Assembly (NCBI GenBank): GCA_045542115.1 | Contig: JAZQKK010000014.1 | Location: 367,330-431,329 of the forward strand | Reading direction: 5' to 3' | DNA length: 64,000 nt | Source of the DNA: RGIG995 sp045542115 | GTDB lineage: Bacteria; Bacillota; Clostridia; Oscillospirales; UBA644 | Shown: positions 24,117 to 32,354 of the stretch, piece by piece | How the letters are laid out: each line of letters begins with the position of its first letter | Numbering within the stretch: the stretch's first letter is position 1 | The notes under the pieces: generated by a model | What the model saw: only the letters and a program-made list of their open reading frames with translations | The model's database searches: none | Told to the model about the DNA's origin: nothing | Made by a program: the position numbers and the translations under genes

Positions 24117-25331
24117 TTATTCGGACGTTCCCTCTTCCCCGTCGGGACGGGCGGAAGAGCCGAACGTAATAATATGTTTTCCAAACCGTCCCCGAAGCCG
24201 GTCCATTGCAAGTTCCACTTTTTCCTGCTTTTCACTGGTTCGGTCGGTATCCGAAGGGACGAGAGAATACTGCAACGGAAACTCCCCTTCCTCGGAAAGG
24301 TCGCTGACCGTGACGGTCAAAGAGCGAATGGGGGAAGAGCCTATTTTCCAATTCTGCTCCAACAATTCCATCGCAACGGCGGCAATCTCTTTTGCCAGAT
24401 GGGTGGGACGTTCCAATTTTTTCTGCCGCTGCAAAGTCGTAAGCATCGTATCTTTCACGGAAATCTGAACGGTGCGACCCTTTTTCCCTTCTTTCCGAAG
24501 GCGGCCGGCTACCGAATCGGACAACGCCAAAAGATTGGAATAAATCTCGCTTCGGTCGGTAAGGTCGTGGGGGTAAGTCACGCCGTTCCCCACGGATTTG
24601 ACCGGTTCCCGTTGGGTTCGCACGGGAGAATCGTCCAGCCCCCGGGCATAAAGGGAGAGGGTCTGCCCTGCTTTTCCGAACCGGCGGGCCAAAAATTCCG
24701 GGTCTGCCGCAGCCAAGTGACCAATGGTGCGAAGGCCCAACCGTTCCAATTCCGCTTTCATTTTCCGTCCAACCCCGAACAAATCTCCTACGGGAAGGGG
24801 ATAGACGATGGTGGGAACGTCTTGGGAGAAAATGACGGTAGTGGCGTCGGGCTTCTTGTAATCGCTTCCCAATTTTGCAAAGATTTTGTTGTAAGAAACC
24901 CCCACGGAAATGGTGACGCCGATTTTTTCTTTCACTTCCCGGCGAAGTTTATCCGCAATGGTTTTTCCATCCCCGAACAACCGCTGGCTTCCGGTGACGT
25001 CGAGCCAGGATTCGTCGATGCTGAACGGCTCCACAAGGTCGGTATAATTCCGATAGATCTCATTGATACGAAGGCTGACTTCTTCGTATTTTTCGTGGTG
25101 CGGAGGCACCAACAGAAGGTCGGGACATTTTCGCTGGGCCTGCCAGATGGTCTCCGCCGTCTGCACGCCGAAGGCTTTCGCCTTTTCGTTCTTAGCCAAA
25201 ATGATGCCGTGACGCCGGGAGGGGTCTCCCGCTACCGCCATCGGTACGGAACGGTATTCCGGATGGTCGATGGATTCCACGGAGGCAAAAAAATTATTGC
25301 AATCGCAATGAAGGATGACCCGATGTTCCAT
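24117..25331 (-). CDS. dinB: DNA polymerase IV (Y family)
   Basis: 404 aa. Y-family signatures: DCNNFFASVES near the N-terminus (metal ligand Asp and steric gate region), SIDESWLDVTG with the catalytic Asp-Glu, SYNKIFAKLGSDYKKPDATT, then a thumb HhH region (GVGRKMKAELERLG) and little finger. It performs error-prone lesion bypass. The C-terminus lacks a recognisable beta-clamp QLxLF peptide. The start at 25331 is chosen for its GGAGA spacing. It sits 2 nt after the upstream gene and 15 nt before nahK, so all three are likely one transcript. No LexA box was identified. Confidence 0.92.
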   Translation of the reverse strand: MEHRVILHCDCNNFFASVESIDHPEYRSVPMAVAGDPSRRHGIILAKNEKAKAFGVQTAETIWQAQRKCPDLLLVPPHHEKYEEVSLRINEIYRNYTDLVEPFSIDESWLDVTGSQRLFGDGKTIADKLRREVKEKIGVTISVGVSYNKIFAKLGSDYKKPDATTVIFSQDVPTIVYPLPVGDLFGVGRKMKAELERLGLRTIGHLAAADPEFLARRFGKAGQTLSLYARGLDDSPVRTQREPVKSVGNGVTYPHDLTDRSEIYSNLLALSDSVAGRLRKEGKKGRTVQISVKDTMLTTLQRQKKLERPTHLAKEIAAVAMELLEQNWKIGSSPIRSLTVTVSDLSEEGEFPLQYSLVPSDTDRTSEKQEKVELAMDRLRGRFGKHIITFGSSARPDGEEGTSE

Positions 25332-25333
25332 TC

Positions 25334-25861
25334 TCATTCTCCGGAAATCCGACCGGAAAGAGCCTTCTCCAAGGACGTTTGCAAGGCAAGGTCTTCCCCG
25401 GTAATTTCCCGGATATACCACGCCCCGTCTTGCTCAGTCACTAAAATCTCGCTTCCGTTGGCATAGAAGGGGTCGTTATATCCCTGACGAGTCACGGACA
25501 GGGTGACGGTAACGGTAAATTCTCCGTTCTTCTTGGCCACCTTTAACCGGGAAAAACCGTTCAGGTAGGTATTGTCGTTCTTTTTCAGGTCCGAAATCCG
25601 GTCGGTCCACGCCGTCCGAAGAGCATCGGTTTTTTCCACCGCACCCGCCTCGGAGTAAAGAAAAACACGGTCGAAGGCGTCGTCCAAACGTTGTTTTTCC
25701 ACATCTTTCAAAAAATCGGAAACAGCCCAACGGAGCCGAAAACACTCGTAAGAAAACGAAGTATTATCCCGGGGAATAAAAAATAGCACGCCGGTGACGA
25801 TAAGTCCCACAACAAGGACTGCTCCTACCAAAGCAAAAATGGGTTTTAACCGCCGATTCAT
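25334..25861 (-). CDS. membrane-anchored extracytoplasmic protein, unrecognised
   Basis: 175 aa. Short cytosolic N-terminus, one TM helix (about residues 8-29), then an extracytoplasmic domain of about 145 residues with helix-strand content similar to NTF2-like lumazine-binding domains (LDDAFDRVFLYSEAG, FTVTVTLSVTRQGYNDPFYA, GAWYIREITGED). No catalytic motif is visible. First gene of the dinB-nahK unit, but the joint arrangement does not suggest a function. Start at 25861 behind GAGGAG. Confidence 0.65.
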   Translation of the reverse strand: MNRRLKPIFALVGAVLVVGLIVTGVLFFIPRDNTSFSYECFRLRWAVSDFLKDVEKQRLDDAFDRVFLYSEAGAVEKTDALRTAWTDRISDLKKNDNTYLNGFSRLKVAKKNGEFTVTVTLSVTRQGYNDPFYANGSEILVTEQDGAWYIREITGEDLALQTSLEKALSGRISGE

Positions 25862-25868
25862 AACAAAA

Positions 25869-25897
25869 CTCCTCTTGGGTATTTTATCACGGTCGTT
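25869..25897 (-). promoter_or_regulatory. promoter of the orphan-dinB-nahK unit
   Basis: Minus strand TTGTCT and TAAAAT with 17 bp spacing, directly upstream of the ribosome site of the 25861 start. Coordinates are approximate by a few bases. Confidence 0.6.
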
Positions 25898-25913
25898 CGT
25901 AAAAGACAAGAGA

Positions 25914-25996
25914 TAAAAAATTCTCCTTTATGGAGAAATCGACCGGGATAACGAACTTTCTACCGAGAGTATACCATATTTTTTTCGTTGTTGCAA
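25914..25996 (-). ncRNA. orphan promoter-terminator pair, about 48-nt transcript
   Basis: On the minus strand a promoter (TTGCAA at 25991-25996, TATACT at 25968-25973, spacing 17) is followed only about 30 nt past the expected start by a small hairpin TTCTCC/GGAGAA (25921-25937) and a TTTTTT run. No gene fits between them. The product would be a very short RNA, or an attenuated leader of the orphan-dinB-nahK unit downstream. Nothing identifies its function. Confidence 0.4.
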
Positions 25997-26074
25997 GTAG
26001 ATTGGGATATTTTTTATAAAAAAGACCGAAACGGGGCGAAATCGGGGGTTATTATGACATTTCTGAAACATTGG

Positions 26075-26103
26075 TTGACTTTCCGGGGGAAGTATGCTAT
26101 AAT
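26075..26103 (+). promoter_or_regulatory. promoter of the leader RNA before the CNNM gene
   Basis: TTGACT at 26075-26080 and TATAAT at 26098-26103, spacing 17 bp. Confidence 0.75.
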
Positions 26104-26109
26104 TGAAGA

Positions 26110-26240
26110 AATTCTGAGAAAAGCGAAGTGAACGATTCCGTGGGCGACCACCCTCGAAGTAGTCAGACTGACCCGGTAATTGAAGATTGTGTAAGTCACA
26201 TAGGACGGTTTTGATCAAAAGCGTCTTATGTGTTTTTTTG
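26110..26240 (+). ncRNA. unidentified structured leader or sRNA with terminator
   Basis: About 130 nt between a strong promoter and an intrinsic terminator (CACATAGGACG 26197-26207 with CGTCTTATGTG 26222-26232, then seven T), 50 nt before a CNNM/CorC transporter gene. A competing small hairpin TGTG-TAAGT-CACA uses the 5' arm of the terminator, as an antiterminator would. Other local hairpins are GTGG-GCGA-CCAC and GTCA-GAC-TGAC, and AATTGAAGA occurs twice. No match to M-box, yybP-ykoY, NiCo, fluoride, ZTP or T-box patterns was seen. A metal-sensing attenuator is a guess from the downstream gene; 6S RNA or an independent sRNA are alternatives. Confidence 0.55.
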
Positions 26241-26289
26241 CTTTTTTTGAAAATTTGAATGATAAAACAAGACAGGAGTTTTTCGTATT

Positions 26290-27609
26290 ATGTCCGACCC
26301 GTACCCTCAAACCGTGATAGCGGTACTTCTTCTTTTGCTCAATGCATTGTTTGCCTTGGGAGGAGAATCCTTTAAAACGTTGAACAAAGCCATTTTGAAC
26401 CGGAAGGCCGAGGAAGGCGATCCCACCGCCCGGAAAATCACGAAAGTGATGGAACGCCCCGACCTGTTCCGAGCCGCTCTTTCCACGGGAAGAGCCTTGT
26501 GCAAAGCCGGAGCCGTCGCATTGATCTTTGCTGCATATCAGTCTCCCCTGACCGCCGCGTTGGGAACGGAATCTTGGGTTGCCCCGGTCTCCGCATTGAT
26601 TTTAGCGGTAGCCACGGTCCTGGTCTTCGTGTTTTTGGGAGAAATCCTGCCCATCCGCGTAGCGGAACAGAAATCCGACGGAATCATTTACCCCGTTTGG
26701 GGCACCCTTCGGTTTTTTGCATTTCTGTTCTACCCCGTTGCCATCCCCGTTAACGTTGCAACCACCCTGCTGATTCAACTGTTTGGGCTGAAACAGACCG
26801 CGGACGAAGCCCTTTCCAAGGAAGAGATTCAAACCTTGGTGGAAGAGAGCAGTGACAGCGGACTTCTGGAAGAACACGAACGGGATATGCTGGAAGGAAT
26901 CTTTGACTTTAACGAAAAGACCGCCGACCAGGTAATGACCCCCCGGACGGAAGTTTTTCTGATTGACGCAGACGCGCCCCTCTCCGAGTATCTGGAAGAA
27001 ATGCTCAACGAAAAATATTCCCGTATCCCCGTCTACCGGGAAAAGGTGGACAACATCATCGGGATTCTTTATTTGAAAGATTTTCTCTGCGAAGCCTATC
27101 GGGTGGGATTTGACAACGTCGATATCGCCCGGTGTATGCACGACGTCTATTTCGTTCCCGAACGCAAGCGGCTGGACGACCTGTATCGGGAATTGCAGAA
27201 GTCCAAAAACCATATGGCGGTACTCATCGATGAATACGGCGGATTTTCCGGCGTAGTCACCATCGAAGACCTGATTGAAGAGGTTATGGGCGACATCGAC
27301 GACGAATACGACGAGGAAGAAGAAGAGATCCGTTCGGAAGACGACGGAACGTTTTTGGCAGAAGGGTCTGCCACCATTGCCGAAATCAACGAACATCTTG
27401 GCTTGGAATTGGACGAAGATAGCGAAGATTACGACACGGTAGGCGGTCTTATCATCAAACTTTTGGGATATATCCCCGAAGAAGGAGAAGACCTTTCCCT
27501 GGAATATGAAGGCTGTTCCTTCCAAGTGGAAAAGATTTCCGACCGTCGCATTGAATCGGTCCGCATCCGGAAATTGGAACAACCGGAAGAATCCGAAGAA
27601 AAAGAATAA
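26290..27609 (+). CDS. CNNM/CBS/CorC-HlyC family membrane protein (hemolysin-like, cation efflux)
   Basis: 439 aa. A CNNM membrane domain (residues about 1-185, four hydrophobic segments), a CBS pair (about 205-330: DQVMTPRTEVFLIDADAPL, YSRIPVYREKVDNIIGILYLKDFL, MAVLIDEYGGFSGVVTIEDLIEEVMGDI) and a CorC_HlyC domain (about 350-430, EGSATIAEINEHLGLEL, YDTVGGLIIKLLGYIPEEGE). The family exports Mg2+ or Co2+ or protects against excess Mg2+; hemolysin is a historical name. The acidic stretch DDEYDEEEEE lies between CBS and CorC domains. A structured leader with terminator precedes it. Confidence 0.85.
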   Translation: MSDPYPQTVIAVLLLLLNALFALGGESFKTLNKAILNRKAEEGDPTARKITKVMERPDLFRAALSTGRALCKAGAVALIFAAYQSPLTAALGTESWVAPVSALILAVATVLVFVFLGEILPIRVAEQKSDGIIYPVWGTLRFFAFLFYPVAIPVNVATTLLIQLFGLKQTADEALSKEEIQTLVEESSDSGLLEEHERDMLEGIFDFNEKTADQVMTPRTEVFLIDADAPLSEYLEEMLNEKYSRIPVYREKVDNIIGILYLKDFLCEAYRVGFDNVDIARCMHDVYFVPERKRLDDLYRELQKSKNHMAVLIDEYGGFSGVVTIEDLIEEVMGDIDDEYDEEEEEIRSEDDGTFLAEGSATIAEINEHLGLELDEDSEDYDTVGGLIIKLLGYIPEEGEDLSLEYEGCSFQVEKISDRRIESVRIRKLEQPEESEEKE

Positions 27610-27620
27610 CTTATACGCCA

Positions 27621-27662
27621 AGGCCGGAAACGGGATTCTCCGTTTCCGGCCTATTTTTCTTT
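27621..27662. terminator. bidirectional terminator
   Basis: 13-bp stem AGGCCGGAAACGG/CCGTTTCCGGCCT with ATTTTTCTTT, between convergent genes. Confidence 0.85.
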
Positions 27663-27664
27663 AT

Positions 27665-29593
27665 TTAGGGAAGAAGCTCAATTCCCGCAAATTCGTAAGG
27701 ATACAGAACCGTCGTTAAAACGACCTTTCCGTTTTGGAAGGTTCCTTCGCAGTTGATAAACCGTGCCGAAGAATACGTTCCGTTGATTCGAATGGACAAA
27801 TCGGAAATCTTGTCTTCAAACAAATTCCAAACGCCCACGCTTAGGGACGCCGCATCTTTTTTTACAAGGGTGTAAAGATAAGGGTGATTTCCCTCCGCAT
27901 AGGCATCCAGGGGCGCCCGATTTAACCATTCTACCTGCGCGAGAAGCATCCGGCGAAGGGCATATCCGTTCAGATATCCGGCATTTTCCATTCCTCGCTG
28001 GGAAAGTTGCTGACTTTCCACCAAGAAAATCAAAAACCGCTGCCCGTCTTCATTTTCATAACGGACCCAACCGGGAAGGCGGACATCGTTGGAAACGAAT
28101 TCCGTCAATACCCGAGCATTTTCTTTGAGAGAAACGGTTCTGGGACAAACTTTGCCGCTGACCCGAACGTACTCGTCTTCCTCCCGAAAATACTGCTGCA
28201 TTCCTCCCAGATAGGAAATCTTCAACGTTCCTTCCTCGTCTGAGGGAAGGATTCCCACGTCGATTCCCCGTTCTATGAGGATCTCTGCCGCGGTAATATC
28301 CAAAATACAACCGCTGTTCAATTCCTTCGCGGGAATATGGCGGGCGTGTTCTCCAAATATAATCTTTGCACCGGTGCCGCCGTACGCCGTGGGAAGGTTA
28401 TTCATCACGGGAAGCGTAAACGACGGCTTATACCCGCCGGAACCGTAATGCAAAACCTTAAAATTCGGCTGCTCTGCCGCATTTTTCAAATCTCCGTCCC
28501 GAAGAATATGTTCCGCAAGATAGGGAACGACCCCCACGGCTCGTTTTTCGGAAAAGGATTTTGAAATAGCGGAATAAAGATTTAAATTCCGGTGCCAAGC
28601 ATCGGCATAGCCCCGTTCATAATACACGTCGGAGCAATAGTCCAGGGCATATTTTAAAATTCCGTTTGCCTTTCCGTCGGCCCGCAAGACCTGGTCAAAA
28701 CATTCCAAATAGGAGGCCGGGCAATAGAATCTGGGACGGGGATAGGTATCCCCTTCCGTAATCAATTCAATCTCCCAATCCCGGCACCATTCTATCTGGC
28801 AACGTTCCATTTCCAAGGACATTCCCAAGGTACATTTTCCATCGTTGTAGCTGTGATACGGCGCTCCGAACGTCCGCAGGAACGGTTTCGTTTTCCCCGC
28901 GAGAATCTGAATCAGCCGTTGCGCACGAATGCCGTCTGCATCCCACAAATAATAGGAGGCACAGACCCCCATCCGTTGGTTTGGATTCACTTCATCCACC
29001 GCGTTCCGCAACGCCGTAGCCAACCGATAGAGGGTTTCTCCCTGAACCTTTATCCAAACGTCCCGATACGGGTTTGCCCCGCCCTGAAAGGCCTTCATTT
29101 TCCATTCTTCTGCCGTTAAAGTCTCACCGATCTCACGGTTCATCCATTCCACGTGGGTGGAACAGCAGCAGCCGCCGTTCAGTCGAAAATCGTCGTCAAG
29201 CATAATCAGGTCGGGGCGCATTTGGGCGACCTTACCGACCCAACGGCAAAGCCCCTGGGTAAACCGTTCGTCCGTGGGACAAAAGGAGGCAACCGTCCCT
29301 TTGTTCGGCAGTTGCATTCGGCGGTACGGCTCTTCCCAGCCTTGGGGATATTGGGTAACCTGGTCGTGTCCCAGCGTCTCGCCGATCCAAACCACGACCT
29401 CGAATCCCTTTTCCTGAGAAAGAGCGATAAGACGTTGTAATTTTTCTAAATTTTCAGGAGAAGAAAACTCATAATCCAACTCCCGATTCAAGGCAAAAGC
29501 TACCCGGTCCGCTTTACAGCGTTGCAATTCTTCAAATAAATGCTCTTCCTGAAAATGAGTATCTACAATAATCGGCACCGTAGTTGTATACAT
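27665..29593 (-). CDS. glycoside-hydrolase-like TIM-barrel protein, unassigned
   Basis: 642 aa, no signal peptide. The N-terminal 380 residues read like a (beta/alpha)8 barrel: VAFALNRELDYEFSSPENLEKL, FEVVVWIGETLGHD, LIMLDDDFRLNGGCCC, MGVCASYYLWDADGI, ELITEGDTYPRPRFY. The acids in LDDDFRL and ITEGDTYPR are catalytic candidates. A central domain (GCILDITAAEILIERGIDVGI) recalls the glutamine-amidotransferase-like middle domain of GH42-type enzymes, and a C-terminal beta domain ends the protein. It starts 1 nt after the beta-helix gene stop, so the two are translationally linked. Intracellular glycosidase is the best guess. Confidence 0.6.
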   Translation of the reverse strand: MYTTTVPIIVDTHFQEEHLFEELQRCKADRVAFALNRELDYEFSSPENLEKLQRLIALSQEKGFEVVVWIGETLGHDQVTQYPQGWEEPYRRMQLPNKGTVASFCPTDERFTQGLCRWVGKVAQMRPDLIMLDDDFRLNGGCCCSTHVEWMNREIGETLTAEEWKMKAFQGGANPYRDVWIKVQGETLYRLATALRNAVDEVNPNQRMGVCASYYLWDADGIRAQRLIQILAGKTKPFLRTFGAPYHSYNDGKCTLGMSLEMERCQIEWCRDWEIELITEGDTYPRPRFYCPASYLECFDQVLRADGKANGILKYALDYCSDVYYERGYADAWHRNLNLYSAISKSFSEKRAVGVVPYLAEHILRDGDLKNAAEQPNFKVLHYGSGGYKPSFTLPVMNNLPTAYGGTGAKIIFGEHARHIPAKELNSGCILDITAAEILIERGIDVGILPSDEEGTLKISYLGGMQQYFREEDEYVRVSGKVCPRTVSLKENARVLTEFVSNDVRLPGWVRYENEDGQRFLIFLVESQQLSQRGMENAGYLNGYALRRMLLAQVEWLNRAPLDAYAEGNHPYLYTLVKKDAASLSVGVWNLFEDKISDLSIRINGTYSSARFINCEGTFQNGKVVLTTVLYPYEFAGIELLP

Positions 29594-29594
29594 A

Positions 29595-30608
29595 TCAAAA
29601 CAAATCCTTTACTTTATTGAAGATTCCGCCCCGTAAATGAGCTTCGTGGGTCTGATCGGATATCAGATGAAGCGGTGCAACGATCCGCTCAAACACACCG
29701 GGACCGCCGGGCATTCCTTCTGAGAGAATCACGTTGTTCGTTTGTCCTTCCTTGAATCCAATCTTAAAATCCGTTACGATCGACCGGAATTTTCCCTCGG
29801 TCCGAAATGCGGTATGGCAGTCCCCCAAGGGAGAGTACCACATACAGTAACAAGAGCTATACATACTGTGGATGTCGTTGTTTTCCCGGTATCCGTAATA
29901 GAAGTTGTCGCTGTAACAGACGTTGAACCAATTCGTTCCCCGGTCGTCGAAAAATCCGCAGCTTCCTTCAAACTCGTTAAAATCCAGAGTAAACAGAGGA
30001 TGGATATTTCGAAGAATGTTCCCGGCAGAATGAATCACCACCCCTTGATAAACGTTGGCGATTCTCATATTGGTAAAGGTATTGTCAAACCCTTCCACCA
30101 AAACTCCGATGGCATCCTTCGTTCCGTTTCCCACAATGTTCACGTTCGTAATATCCGCATCGGAGGAACCGTTGTTGGCTCCGAATTTCACGTGGAGTCC
30201 CACCGTGGTATTCTTAATGGAAACCTGTTTGACCACGGTTTCTCTTCCGCCGTCGATGGAAATTCCCTTTGCCCTTCCCATTCCGTCCAAGATTCCGCCG
30301 GTAAAGGAATAATTACTGCCGACCGTTTCAATATCGTTGGCGGGATGCGTAGCCCCGAGACGAATCATCGCCTCCGTGCTGTCATAGCGGTCCGAAGGAC
30401 GGATCACCGCGTAATTGGAAAGTTGCAGATCGACGCTCTTTTCCGGATGAGCAGGAGTTAATATCGGCCGGTCCAGCCGGTATTCTCCGTCCGGGAAATA
30501 AATCGTTCGGTTTGGATTTTTATCAATAACCTCTTGTATTATCCCGGAAACGTCTCCGGAATAATTCTCCGGAATATAATCCGACAGGTTGATATATCCG
30601 TAAATCAT
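29595..30608 (-). CDS. right-handed beta-helix protein, pectate-lyase superfamily
   Basis: 337 aa, no signal peptide. The N-terminal block INLSDYIPENYSGDVSGIIQ, IYFPDGEYRLDRPI is the Pectate_lyase_3-type entry. Repeated short strands follow (YSFTGGILDGMGRAKGISID, VVKQVSIKNTTVGLHVKFG, ADITNVNIVGNGTKDAIGVL, NTFTNMRIANVYQGVVIHSAG), one rung each. The fold cleaves or binds polysaccharides; catalytic acids cannot be assigned. First gene of a two-gene unit with the TIM-barrel protein. The start at 30608 is preceded by GAGGAG. Confidence 0.72.
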   Translation of the reverse strand: MIYGYINLSDYIPENYSGDVSGIIQEVIDKNPNRTIYFPDGEYRLDRPILTPAHPEKSVDLQLSNYAVIRPSDRYDSTEAMIRLGATHPANDIETVGSNYSFTGGILDGMGRAKGISIDGGRETVVKQVSIKNTTVGLHVKFGANNGSSDADITNVNIVGNGTKDAIGVLVEGFDNTFTNMRIANVYQGVVIHSAGNILRNIHPLFTLDFNEFEGSCGFFDDRGTNWFNVCYSDNFYYGYRENNDIHSMYSSCYCMWYSPLGDCHTAFRTEGKFRSIVTDFKIGFKEGQTNNVILSEGMPGGPGVFERIVAPLHLISDQTHEAHLRGGIFNKVKDLF

Positions 30609-30643
30609 AAAAGGCTCCTCGCTTCTCCACAATAGTTCACTTC

Positions 30644-30672
30644 ATTGTAGCATAAACGAAATTGGTTGTCAA
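30644..30672 (-). promoter_or_regulatory. promoter of the beta-helix/TIM-barrel operon
   Basis: Minus strand TTGACA (30667-30672) and TACAAT (30644-30649), spacing 17 bp. Confidence 0.75.
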
Positions 30673-30799
30673 CCCATATTACAAAAAAATAAACCGGAGC
30701 AAAACCGTTCCCGGAAACGTCTGCATCGTGCATTTTCCGAGAAAACGCGGCATAGATTGGAATATCAACGATATTCAACGAAAAAAACGAGGTGCCGCT

Positions 30800-32305
30800 A
30801 TGAATCCCGAAATGAACCGTCTGCAACTGCTTTCCTTAGCTCCGGACAAAAAGGGAGAAGCCGGGGCGGAATGTGAAATCATTCTTCCCGATTATTGCCC
30901 CAACATTTTACGCATCTTACAATGCACCGCCCATCCCACGCTCCACTCTGCGGTACGGTCGTCCGACCGCGTGAAAGTGGAAGGAAGCGTGGAGTACAAG
31001 GTTTTGTATCTGGCGGAAGACGGATGCACCGTACAATCGGTGTGTCAGCAAGCCCCTTTCTCCTGCTCCCCCGAAGTAAACTGCCACCAGGATGCGGAGA
31101 TTCGAGTGACGCTGACCCCGAAAAATTGCATTGCAAGAGCCTTAAATCCACAAAAGATCCACGCCCGCTGTTCGGTGCAAATCGCCATTAAAATCAATCA
31201 AACCAGTGCCGTTCCGTTGCCCGAGCTTCCGGGGGAATGTGAGCGGAAAACCTGCAAAAAGAAGGCAACGAAACATCTTTGCTCCGCCCGAAAACCATTG
31301 CGGATTTCCGACGAATGGGAGACCGATGCACCCCCGGTCATCGCGTCGGTACTGCAAACCGAAGTCCGTTTCCGGGAGACCGAACAAAAGCCTCTGACCG
31401 ACAAACTTATCGTCAAGGGAGATATGATATTCCATCTGCTTTGCGCTTCGGATGACCATCGTCTGTTCCCGGTACAAAAGGTTTTCCCCATTTCCCAAAT
31501 CCTGGACCTTCCCGGAGTGGGACCGGGGGTCGTTTGCCGGACGGAATTTGAGTTACTATCCGCCTCTGTCACTCTGCGGGAAGAGACGGCGGAACAGAAT
31601 CGTGCCATCGTCTACGACGTGGAAATTCAGGTCTCCGCCGAGGCCTACGAAACCGAAACGGCGGAATGGACCGAAGACGTTTATTCGGTAAAGAAGACCT
31701 TGGATTGCACCCGGGAAGCGGTCTATACGGAACGGTTCACCCAAATCAGCGAATCCGATTCTTTCCGGGAAACGGCGGAAATCGGTACCTGCACCGAAAT
31801 TCTGTGGGTAGATGCAAAACCGGAATTACGAGGAACCTATTACCGGGAAGAAGACGATAAACTCATCTGCGAAGGCATTTGGGATTGCCGGATTCTGATG
31901 ACCGACGGAGACGGAACGCCGCTTTGCACCTTGCGAGAGATCCCCTTTACCTTGCAGACCCCGGCAAACGGCTGCAAAAATCCCGTGCGAAACGACACGG
32001 TCTTAACTCTGTCAGAATTGTCCTGGTCGCTGATTGACGCAACCCACGGAGAATTCCGGGGAACCTACCACTGGAACGGTCTGATTTTCGGACGAGAACG
32101 GGGCGAAACGGTGGTCACCGTTACCGAAAAAGAAGACCGTCCAAAAAACCTCGACGGTATCGTTCTGTACTATGCAAGCAAGGGAGAATCCGCTTGGGAC
32201 ATCGCGAAAGACCACGGCTGCCCCTACGAAGAATTGATTCACGCCAACCGGTTGGAACAAGACGAAATTAACGAGGACAAAATGCTTACGATTCTTTGCT
32301 GTTAA
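30800..32305 (+). CDS. SPOCS (DUF3794) domain protein with C-terminal LysM
   Basis: 501 aa. Repeated DUF3794/SPOCS units: one near residues 30-140 (ILRILQCTAHPTLHSAVRSS, VEGSVEYKVLYLAEDG), a second about 180-300 (KPLTDKLIVKGDMIFHLLCA), a third later, then a LysM motif at the end (YYASKGESAWDIAKDHGCPYEELIHANRL). This layout resembles SipL/SpoVID, which tether the spore coat basement (SpoIVA) and bind forespore envelope. It implies the organism sporulates. The start at 30800 follows GAGGTG. A sporulation sigma promoter was not firmly identified in 30673-30799. Confidence 0.85.
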   Translation: MNPEMNRLQLLSLAPDKKGEAGAECEIILPDYCPNILRILQCTAHPTLHSAVRSSDRVKVEGSVEYKVLYLAEDGCTVQSVCQQAPFSCSPEVNCHQDAEIRVTLTPKNCIARALNPQKIHARCSVQIAIKINQTSAVPLPELPGECERKTCKKKATKHLCSARKPLRISDEWETDAPPVIASVLQTEVRFRETEQKPLTDKLIVKGDMIFHLLCASDDHRLFPVQKVFPISQILDLPGVGPGVVCRTEFELLSASVTLREETAEQNRAIVYDVEIQVSAEAYETETAEWTEDVYSVKKTLDCTREAVYTERFTQISESDSFRETAEIGTCTEILWVDAKPELRGTYYREEDDKLICEGIWDCRILMTDGDGTPLCTLREIPFTLQTPANGCKNPVRNDTVLTLSELSWSLIDATHGEFRGTYHWNGLIFGRERGETVVTVTEKEDRPKNLDGIVLYYASKGESAWDIAKDHGCPYEELIHANRLEQDEINEDKMLTILCC

Positions 32306-32313
32306 CAAAAAAA

Positions 32314-32348
32314 AGAGAGACGAAGAACCTTCGTCTCTCTTATCTTTT
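32314..32348. terminator. bidirectional terminator
   Basis: 12-bp stem AGAGAGACGAAG/CTTCGTCTCTCT with A-run before and T-rich sequence after, between convergent genes. Confidence 0.8.
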
Positions 32349-32354
32349 GAGATA

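Noticed and set aside
23466..25466. 666-aa plus-strand open frame
   Set aside because: Opposite nahK and dinB, both of which have clear motifs and ribosome sites.
26110..26240. 6S RNA
   Set aside because: Too short, and no long closing stem with a central bubble could be drawn; left as unidentified.
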